NCBI GenBank assembly: GCA_900768735.1
Contig: CAAGDZ010000149.1
Location: forward strand, 1-5,585
From: Oscillospiraceae bacterium
GTDB lineage: Bacteria > Bacillota > Clostridia > Oscillospirales > Ruminococcaceae
Reading direction: 5' to 3'
Length of the DNA stretch: 5,585 nt
The notes below the pieces were generated by a model, which saw only the letters and a list, made by a program, of their open reading frames with translations, searched no databases and was not told the origin of the DNA. How positions within the stretch are numbered: position 1 is the stretch's first letter; every line of letters begins with the position of its first letter. Both the position numbers and the translations under genes were made by a program. Below are positions 1 through 4,795 of this stretch, in pieces.

Positions 1-869
1 AGCGATACCGGGTCGTCGCCGACCGCTCCGTCAAGCGAGCGCATATTGATATGCTTTATGAGCGACGGGTTTACCGGCTTGCCCTTTTCGTACGGGGTGA
101 GCGTCGAGTTTCTGCCGCCGCGGCTGACAAAATCCATCACGCAGTCCTCGCTCCACGCGCCGACATTGAATGTCCTGAAATCGTACGGACTGAGCGCGTA
201 GTGGCGGCGCTTGAGCTTGTTGTAGTTTCTTGCGTCCGGCTCAAAGGCGTAGATTTTCGTGAATTTTCCGTGCACCGTCTGCAAAAATTCTTCAATCGTA
301 TCACCGTTATATGCGCCGAGGTCGGCATATATTTCGCTGTCCGACAGGCTCAGCAGCTCGTACGCCTCCGCCTTGTCGGTCTGATTTTTTATAAGGCAGT
401 CGGGTCTGCCGCTTATCTTGTATTCGAGCCAGCCGTCAAACACCCGCTTTGACTGCTCGTCGGCGAGCATATCATAGACGGCTCTGAGCTTTTCCTCGTT
501 TTCCTCTGCGTATTCCTTATCAAAAAGTCCGCCGCCTACAACAGGCACATCCGGCGCGTAAAGCTCGTGCTTAGCCGCTATGTCGGTTATCCTCTGCATG
601 ACCTCGGGCAGAGCCGTGCCGAAGCAGACAAGCACGATAAAGTCGCCGAACAGCCTTTCGGTGTCTGCAAGGCTCTTTACCTCAAAGCCCGCAAAGCTAT
701 GCCCGCGGACAAACTCGTCGCTCGCCATAAAGCCGGACGGCTTTATACCCTTGCTTTCCATGACATTCAGTATTTTCTGCGCGCCGTCGCCCATGCCGTA
801 AAGTATGATAGGCTTGTCTGTGCTTTTAAGCCGCTCCCACATTGGTACGGCGCTGTTTATATCAAGCAT
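1..869 (-). CDS. FkbM-family methyltransferase with N-terminal Rossmann-like domain (3' end outside window)
   Basis: Partial gene: 289 codons are visible, starting at the ATG at 869 and running off the left edge without a stop. Residues 21-115 look like a small Rossmann-type domain, with a glycine-rich YGMGDGA turn after a hydrophobic strand at 21-30, a GFMASDEF segment at 46-53 and a strand FIVLVCFGTALP. Residues 179-289 match the FkbM methyltransferase fold. They show the SAM-binding motif DLGAYNGDT (183-191), the acidic post-I motif FEPD (209-212), NVGAWSED (235-242) and the typical RSLD segment at 277-280. FkbM-type enzymes O-methylate sugars or natural products. The substrate cannot be read here; a surface glycan sugar is an inference. 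The start is preceded only by a weak purine-rich site (GAGA at 877-880). The gene sits 51 bases downstream of glmS on the same strand with no terminator between, which suggests cotranscription. The family call is firm and the specificity unknown. Confidence 0.85.
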   Translation of the reverse strand, partial: MLDINSAVPMWERLKSTDKPIILYGMGDGAQKILNVMESKGIKPSGFMASDEFVRGHSFAGFEVKSLADTERLFGDFIVLVCFGTALPEVMQRITDIAAKHELYAPDVPVVGGGLFDKEYAEENEEKLRAVYDMLADEQSKRVFDGWLEYKISGRPDCLIKNQTDKAEAYELLSLSDSEIYADLGAYNGDTIEEFLQTVHGKFTKIYAFEPDARNYNKLKRRHYALSPYDFRTFNVGAWSEDCVMDFVSRGGRNSTLTPYEKGKPVNPSLIKHINMRSLDGAVGDDPVS

Positions 870-920
870 TTTAACATCTCTTTTCTTTATCTTCCGATAT
901 TATTTATTGATTAAGTACGG

Positions 921-2744
921 CTATTCGACCGTAACCGATTTTGCAAGATTTCGCGGGTGGTCAACGTCGCAGTCCTTCAGCACCGCGGTATAATATGCGA
1001 TAAGCTGTAACGGTACGACCGCGACAAGCGGCATCAGCAGATCCCGAGCCGTCGGCAGATATACCGGATAGTCCGCATCTGCGGGGTCAATCCGCATATC
1101 CTCGCCGCACACAAGCACAACTGTAGCGCCGCGCGACTTTACCTCTTTTACGTTGCTTGCCGTTTTATCGAATAAATCATGCTGGGTAGCCAACGCGATG
1201 ACCGGCATACCCTCCGAGATAAGCGAGATAGTGCCGTGCTTAAGCTCGCCCGCCGCGTAGCTTTCCGAGTGGATGTAGGATATTTCCTTTAATTTAAGGC
1301 TGCCCTCCATGCTCACCGCATAGTCGAGCCCGCGCCCGATATACAGCAGGCTGTCCGCGCTGACAAGCCTTGACGAAACCCGCTGGTACTGCTCCTGATT
1401 GTCTACGCATATCTGCACCTTTGCAGGTATATCAAGCAGCTCGGAGATAAGCTGTCGGCAGGTTTTTTCGTCAATCGCTTCCCTCGCGAATGCAACCCTG
1501 AACGCAAGCAGGTACATAAACGCCGCCTGCACCATATACGCCTTAGTTGAGCAGACCGATATTTCGGGACCTGCAAGCGTGTACATTACCATTTTTGCCT
1601 CACGCGCTATTGACGAGCCGACAACATTTACCACAGCGAGGGTGTCCGCGCCCGTCTGATTAGCAAGCTTCAGCGCCGCGAGCGTGTCCGCCGTCTCACC
1701 CGACTGCGAAATGATGACCACAAGGTCATCGGGTGAGAGCAGAGGAGCGCGGTATCTGAACTCCGACGCAATATCCACGATGACCGGAGTCCTTGCCAGC
1801 GACTCAATGACGTACTTTCCGACTGTGCCCGCGTGCATAGCCGAGCCGCAGCCTACAATATAGATGTGATGATAATTTTTCAGCATCTCGTCGGTAAGCC
1901 CGCACTCGGAAAAGTCCGGCATACCGTCCTTTATCCGTGGGGTCAGAGTCTTTTTGAGCGCGTCCGGCTGCTCGCATATCTCTTTTAGCATAAAGTGGGC
2001 GTAGCCGCCCTTTTCCGCCGCAGATACATCCCAGTCGGCAACCTGTATTTCCTTTTCTATCCTGTTTTTATGTATATCGTAAAACTCGGCGCCGTCCTTT
2101 GTGATTTCGGCAATCTCGCCCGGCTCTAAAAGATAATACTGCTTTGTATGTCCGATAATCGCGGTTATATCGGACGCTATAAACATCTCGCCGTCGCCCT
2201 TTCCGACAATCAGCGGACTTTCCTTCCTCACCGCGTAGATATGGTTTTTATGCTCGCGGAAGATGATACCCAGTGAGTACGCGCCCTCGATATCCGCAAT
2301 AGTCCTGATAATCGTCTCAATCGGGTCGCCGTTGTAGTTGTAGTCCAGCAGCTTTGCAACTGCCTCGGTGTCGGTCTCGCTTTCAAAGCCATAGCCCTTG
2401 CCGGTCAGAAATTCCTTTACCCTGCGGTAGTTTTCGATAATGCCGTTGTGGACTATCGAAACGCGCCCGTTTCCTATCGGGTGGGAGTTTATGTCGCTCG
2501 GCTCTCCGTGGGTCGCCCATCTTGTGTGACCGATGCCCGCGACAGCGGAAAAATGTGCTTCACTCTGAAGCTTTTTAACAAGACCGTCCTTGATTTTACC
2601 CTTTGCCTTTACCGTCTTTATTCTGCCGTCCTCAAAAACCGCGATACCCGCCGAGTCGTAGCCTCTGTATTCAAGCTTTGACAAAGCGTCAACGAGTATC
2701 TCTGTACATTCCTTTTCTCCGACATATCCGACTATACCGCACAT
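921..2744 (-). CDS. glmS: Glutamine--fructose-6-phosphate aminotransferase (isomerizing)
   Basis: Complete gene of 607 aa, close to the 609 aa of E. coli GlmS. It converts fructose-6-phosphate plus glutamine to glucosamine-6-phosphate plus glutamate in the cytoplasm, the first step to UDP-GlcNAc. The N-terminal glutaminase domain starts MCGIVGYVG, and Cys2 becomes the N-terminal nucleophile after Met removal. It also has GHTRWATHG (72-80), HNGIIENY (99-106) and SETDTEA (122-128). Two SIS sugar-isomerase domains follow. The first has VGCGSAMHAG (297-306), SQSGET (346-351) and STKA (399-402). The second has GRGLDYAVSMEGSLKLKE (470-487) and ESYAAGELKHG (494-504), including the catalytic Glu487 and His503 equivalents. 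The C-terminal tail PRNLAKSVTVE carries the conserved Lys602. An in-frame ATG at 2801 would add 19 residues. It is rejected because the processed Cys must be N-terminal and because AAAGGA lies 8 bases before the ATG at 2744. All expected catalytic residues are present, so the enzyme should be active. Confidence 0.98.
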   Translation of the reverse strand: MCGIVGYVGEKECTEILVDALSKLEYRGYDSAGIAVFEDGRIKTVKAKGKIKDGLVKKLQSEAHFSAVAGIGHTRWATHGEPSDINSHPIGNGRVSIVHNGIIENYRRVKEFLTGKGYGFESETDTEAVAKLLDYNYNGDPIETIIRTIADIEGAYSLGIIFREHKNHIYAVRKESPLIVGKGDGEMFIASDITAIIGHTKQYYLLEPGEIAEITKDGAEFYDIHKNRIEKEIQVADWDVSAAEKGGYAHFMLKEICEQPDALKKTLTPRIKDGMPDFSECGLTDEMLKNYHHIYIVGCGSAMHAGTVGKYVIESLARTPVIVDIASEFRYRAPLLSPDDLVVIISQSGETADTLAALKLANQTGADTLAVVNVVGSSIAREAKMVMYTLAGPEISVCSTKAYMVQAAFMYLLAFRVAFAREAIDEKTCRQLISELLDIPAKVQICVDNQEQYQRVSSRLVSADSLLYIGRGLDYAVSMEGSLKLKEISYIHSESYAAGELKHGTISLISEGMPVIALATQHDLFDKTASNVKEVKSRGATVVLVCGEDMRIDPADADYPVYLPTARDLLMPLVAVVPLQLIAYYTAVLKDCDVDHPRNLAKSVTVE

Positions 2745-2752
2745 AACAAAAA

Positions 2753-2758
2753 TCCTTT
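2753..2758 (-). promoter_or_regulatory. Ribosome binding site fixing the glmS start
   Basis: AAAGGA on the minus strand, 8 bases before the ATG at 2744. It supports the internal start that exposes the catalytic cysteine over the upstream in-frame ATG at 2801. Confidence 0.75.
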
Positions 2759-2819
2759 CCTGCTTTGCTTCGATATATAAATGTATTCGGATATGCGGCA
2801 AAATAAAACGGCGAACCTC

Positions 2820-2862
2820 GCGGAAATAAAATCAATTTATAAAAAGTATACCATATTTCCGC
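2820..2862. repeat. 9-bp inverted repeat flanking the glmS -10 box and start site
   Basis: GCGGAAATA at 2820-2828 is the exact reverse complement of TATTTCCGC at 2854-2862, with 25 bases between the arms. The right arm lies in the spacer of the glmS promoter and the left arm about 10-18 bases into the predicted transcript. The arm centres are 34 bases apart, roughly three helical turns, so a dimeric or looping repressor could bind. A related plus-strand copy, GTGGAAATTA, lies at 2881-2890. The repeat is seen directly; operator function is inferred. Confidence 0.4.
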
Positions 2863-2873
2863 ATTAAAAGCAA
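2845..2873 (-). promoter_or_regulatory. Sigma-A type promoter for glmS
   Basis: On the minus strand, the -35 box TTGCTT (2868-2873) and -10 box TATACT (2845-2850) are separated by exactly 17 bases, with an extended -10 TG one base before the -10 box. The predicted start is near 2838, giving a 5' leader of about 95 bases. That leader has no recognisable glmS ribozyme core and is shorter than that ribozyme normally needs. Only a small GCGA/TCGC hairpin is visible in it. Confidence 0.8.
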
Positions 2874-2894
2874 GAGTAGGGTGGAAATTAAATA

Positions 2895-2923
2895 TTGACA
2901 TCCGCCCCGCTGTGTGCTAGAAT
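2895..2923 (+). promoter_or_regulatory. Near-consensus sigma-A promoter for the repeat-rich membrane protein
   Basis: Perfect -35 TTGACA (2895-2900), 17-base spacer and -10 TAGAAT (2918-2923), with an extended -10 TG at 2915-2916. The predicted start is near 2930, leaving a leader of about 30 bases before the GGAGG site (2947-2951), which lies 8 bases before the ATG at 2960. The two divergent -35 boxes are only 21 bases apart, so polymerase or regulators at one promoter could affect the other. Confidence 0.85.
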
Positions 2924-2927
2924 AAAA

Positions 2928-2948
2928 CCGTAAATATTATACTTACGG
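2928..2948. promoter_or_regulatory. Palindrome CCGTAA-N9-TTACGG overlapping the start region and ribosome binding site
   Basis: Perfect 6-base arms at 2928-2933 and 2943-2948 around a 9-base AT-rich centre. The left arm overlaps the predicted transcription start and the right arm overlaps the first bases of the GGAGG ribosome binding site. It could be a repressor operator or, if transcription starts slightly upstream, a leader hairpin that partly hides the ribosome binding site. The function is inferred. Confidence 0.4.
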
Positions 2949-2959
2949 AGGAAATTACT

Positions 2960-4465
2960 ATGGCTGCTTCACAGTATTACACTGAATTTTCGGACTATAT
3001 GCTTGTACCCACCGTCCTGATGGCGGTCGGAATAGCAATAGCCGTGCTGTCGATAATCTGTTATGCGCTGGCTCCAGCGTATTCAAAGGGAAAGGCAAAG
3101 GGCGCTAAAACGGCTGCTGCTGTTATAGCACCGTTTGGACTTGTTATCGGCATTTTACTTATCGTTGCGTTTTTGTTTATTGCCGGTTTTGTCATAATCG
3201 GCTCAAACACGTTCGCTTCTTCCTTTTCAAGCCGTACGGAGTATATTTTTTATATGTTTTACGGCATCTGCTTTGCTCCGTCAAGATTCGGTATGCCGAT
3301 TGATATTGTAAATGGTATCCCGCCCATGCTCGTAATCGGGTTTTACGCTCTGTTTCTTGTTCTGCCGGGCGTACTGGGCATTGTTGCCTACGGCGTTTCC
3401 TGCTCGGCAAGAAAGAAATTCAAGATAGCAAACGGACTTATCCCGCCTAGAAATCAGCCTGTGCAGAATATGCAGATGAACGGTCAGATACCGTATCAGC
3501 AGGGTTATCACGCAAACGCGCAGTATCCCGGTTCTAATATGCCGCAGAATTATCAGGGTCAGCAATCTCCCACTTATCAGAACGCACAGGGTCAGTCCTA
3601 TCAGCAGTACAATCAGCAATATAATCAGCAATATAATCAGCAATATAATCAGCAGTACAATCAGCAGTATAATCAGCAATACAATCCTCAATACACTCAG
3701 CAGAACAATCCTCAGTATAACCCGCAGTACAATGCACAGCAGTACGGCGCACCCGCCCAGACTGCATATAATCAGTATCCTCAGGGACAGCAGTATGCAA
3801 ATCCCCAGCCTGTACAGACGCAATATAATGCACAGCCTGCGGAGTACGGACAGACTACACTTCTTGCTCCCGCGGCTACAGCCGGTGCCGCAACAGCCGC
3901 AGTCAGTCAGCCGGTAAACACACAGCCGATAGAGAGCCTTTTCCCTAAGACCGAAGAAAAGCCGGCGGTACCGACCGACGAGGAGTTTGCCAAGCTTTTA
4001 GAGGACGAAGCTCCCGCACCGGCATTCGAGCAAGCACCCGCACAGCCTGTCGAAGAGGCTCCCGCACCGGTATTCGAGCAAGCGCCCGCGCAGCCTGTCG
4101 AAGAGGCTCCCGCACCGGTATTCGAGCAAGCGCCCGCACAGCCTGTCGAGGAAGCTCCCGCACCGGTATTCGAGCAAGCGCCCGCACAGCCTGTCGAAGA
4201 AGCTCCCGCACCGGTATTCGAGCAAGCACCCGCACAGCCTGTCGAAGAAGCTCCCGCAATCGAGCAAGCGCCCGCACAGCCTGCGGCTCCTGTTCAACCC
4301 GGCGGCTTCTGCGTGAAATGCGGCAAACCGCTCGGCGGCGCGGCATTCTGCACAGCCTGCGGAACTCCCGCGGCACAGAAGACAGCGGCATTCTGCACCG
4401 GCTGCGGCGCACAGCTCGCGCCCGGAGCTATGTTCTGTACCGAATGTGGCAAAAAAGCCAACTGA
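2960..4465 (+). CDS. Repeat-rich membrane protein with prion-like tract and C-terminal double zinc ribbon, function unknown
   Basis: Complete gene of 501 aa. I do not recognise it as a named protein. It has no cleavable signal peptide. Hydrophobic segments lie at about 14-40, 52-82 and 121-147, with a weaker aromatic one at 95-106. Basic residues follow the first (KGKAKGAK) and third (RKKFK) helices. By the positive-inside rule this gives N-terminus out and a long cytoplasmic C-terminal tail. Residues 163-300 are rich in Gln, Asn, Tyr and Pro, with seven exact QQYN repeats (215-242) followed by PQYN-like variants. Residues 349-441 hold a 16-residue Pro/Ala/Glu repeat, five full copies plus one shortened. 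The end carries two zinc ribbons: C451-x2-C454-x9-C464-x2-C467 and C479-x2-C482-x10-C493-x2-C496. Such tails usually bind zinc in the reducing cytosol and mediate protein or nucleic-acid contacts. The ATG at 2960 is backed by GGAGG and a consensus promoter. The gene is monocistronic and divergent from glmS. Confidence 0.93.
   Translation: MAASQYYTEFSDYMLVPTVLMAVGIAIAVLSIICYALAPAYSKGKAKGAKTAAAVIAPFGLVIGILLIVAFLFIAGFVIIGSNTFASSFSSRTEYIFYMFYGICFAPSRFGMPIDIVNGIPPMLVIGFYALFLVLPGVLGIVAYGVSCSARKKFKIANGLIPPRNQPVQNMQMNGQIPYQQGYHANAQYPGSNMPQNYQGQQSPTYQNAQGQSYQQYNQQYNQQYNQQYNQQYNQQYNQQYNPQYTQQNNPQYNPQYNAQQYGAPAQTAYNQYPQGQQYANPQPVQTQYNAQPAEYGQTTLLAPAATAGAATAAVSQPVNTQPIESLFPKTEEKPAVPTDEEFAKLLEDEAPAPAFEQAPAQPVEEAPAPVFEQAPAQPVEEAPAPVFEQAPAQPVEEAPAPVFEQAPAQPVEEAPAPVFEQAPAQPVEEAPAIEQAPAQPAAPVQPGGFCVKCGKPLGGAAFCTACGTPAAQKTAAFCTGCGAQLAPGAMFCTECGKKAN
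3602..3685 (+). repeat. Seven tandem 12-bp repeats encoding QQYN
   Basis: Each unit reads CAG CAR TAY AAT. Units 2, 3 and 4 (3614-3649) are identical, units 1 and 5 are identical to each other, and all differences are synonymous. Degenerate copies (PQYT, PQYN, AQQY) continue to about 3745. A 12-base period keeps the frame whatever the copy number, so slippage could change tract length without breaking the protein. Confidence 0.97.
4004..4282 (+). repeat. 48-bp tandem repeat, five full copies plus one shortened
   Basis: Full units are at 4004-4051, 4052-4099, 4100-4147, 4148-4195 and 4196-4243, each encoding a variant of EEAPAPVFEQAPAQPV. A sixth, at 4244-4282, lacks two codons where PVF is replaced by Ile. 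Neighbouring full units differ by only about one to three bases, nearly all at third positions, which points to recent duplication or ongoing homogenisation. The encoded stretch is acidic and proline-rich and probably forms an extended linker before the zinc ribbons. Confidence 0.97.
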
Positions 4466-4490
4466 CAGGCTTATCTGAATATGATAAAAT

Positions 4491-4519
4491 ACCCGTCGGA
4501 TTTGCTTCCGGCGGGTTTG
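4491..4519 (+). terminator. Intrinsic terminator after the repeat-rich membrane protein gene
   Basis: A 10-base-pair stem (4491-4500 with 4507-4516, one U-G pair) around a 6-base loop, starting 25 bases after the stop codon. A short T run and T-rich sequence follow (TTTGTATGT). The T tract is weak, but position and stem support termination. Read from the minus strand, the U-G pair becomes an A-C mismatch, so it fits the plus-strand transcript better. Confidence 0.65.
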
Positions 4520-4547
4520 TATGTATATTAAACGGCGGATAAAAACA

Positions 4548-4575
4548 GCGGGCAGGAAAATCCTGTCCGCTCTTT
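4548..4575. terminator. Second hairpin terminator between convergent genes, probably bidirectional
   Basis: A 10-base-pair stem (4548-4557 with 4561-4570) with an AAA loop and one G-U pair on the plus strand. On the plus side it is followed by TCTTTGTATT. On the minus side it is followed by TGTTTTTA, a better T tract, though the stem then has one A-C mismatch. It lies 16 bases past the stop of the small minus-strand gene, so it plausibly ends the gdhA/small-gene transcript and backs up the plus-strand terminator. Confidence 0.7.
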
Positions 4576-4585
4576 GTATTATCCT

Positions 4586-4747
4586 TTATTTCTCGCTCTG
4601 ATTGTTATGAGCGAAAGGCTTGTGAAACTCAAGCCCCGATTTTGAAAGCTCCTCGTTGCGCTTTACATTACTGTTGTTTTTCATAGCGGCGTCGGAGTTT
4701 TTCTCGGGTACGTTCTTCTTGCCCTGTGATAAAGATGTCGTTTTCAT
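4586..4747 (-). CDS. Small 53-aa Lys/Asn-rich hydrophilic protein, function unknown
   Basis: ATG at 4747, TAA at 4586-4588, 53 residues, beginning MKTTSLSQGKKNVPEK and ending FAHNNQSEK. A perfect AGGAGG (4755-4760) sits 7 bases before the ATG, and a hairpin terminator follows 16 bases after the stop. These two signals make it a convincing gene despite its size. It has nine Lys and eight Asn residues and no Cys, Trp or Tyr. It shows no membrane segment or signal peptide, so it is probably disordered and cytoplasmic. The composition recalls small acid-soluble spore proteins and other small basic proteins of spore-formers, but I see no diagnostic motif and make no such assignment. It follows gdhA by 43 bases on the same strand, so it may be cotranscribed with gdhA or have its own promoter. 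Confidence 0.75.
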   Translation of the reverse strand: MKTTSLSQGKKNVPEKNSDAAMKNNSNVKRNEELSKSGLEFHKPFAHNNQSEK

Positions 4748-4754
4748 GTAAAAC

Positions 4755-4760
4755 CCTCCT
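4755..4760 (-). promoter_or_regulatory. Consensus ribosome binding site for the 53-aa gene
   Basis: AGGAGG on the minus strand, 7 bases before the ATG at 4747. It is the main evidence that this short frame is translated. A run of five C residues just upstream (on the minus strand) could pair with the G-rich site, but the loop geometry is poor. Confidence 0.8.
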
Positions 4761-4789
4761 GTCGGGGGACGTTTTGCGTGAATAATATT

Positions 4790-4795
4790 ATTATA
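4790..4795 (-). promoter_or_regulatory. Possible -10 box overlapping the gdhA stop codon
   Basis: A perfect TATAAT on the minus strand overlaps the gdhA TAA. It would start a transcript near 4783 with a leader of about 36 bases before the 53-aa gene. No convincing -35 box lies at 16-18 bases, so this is a weak candidate, and readthrough from gdhA is an equally good explanation. Confidence 0.25.

Noticed and set aside
51..914. Plus-strand open frames opposite the methyltransferase gene
   Set aside because: The minus frame has clear FkbM motifs along its whole length. The plus frames have no recognisable domain.
870..920. Terminator between glmS and the methyltransferase gene
   Set aside because: No stable stem followed by a T tract is visible in either direction; the gap is simply AT-rich.
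2745..2801. Longer glmS start at the in-frame ATG at 2801
   Set aside because: It would bury the Cys that must be N-terminal for glutaminase activity, and the ribosome binding site fits the ATG at 2744.
2883..2957. Direct repeat GGAAATTA at 2883-2890 and 2950-2957 as a regulatory pair
   Set aside because: The second copy overlaps the ribosome binding site and is explained by it. Eight bases of AT-rich match are weak evidence alone.
3281..3823. Minus-strand open frame encoding long Ile/Leu repeats resembling a membrane protein
   Set aside because: It is the antisense reading of the QQYN repeat. The 12-base period leaves other frames open. There is no independent promoter or ribosome binding site, and the plus frame has zinc ribbons, a promoter and a terminator.
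4004..4282. CRISPR array
   Set aside because: The repeats are directly adjacent with no unique spacers and are fully in frame within a coding sequence.
3945..4412. Minus-strand Arg/Leu-rich repeat frames over the 48-bp array
   Set aside because: They are shadows of the tandem repeat on the opposite strand. Arginine-rich low-complexity translations are typical of antisense GC-rich DNA.
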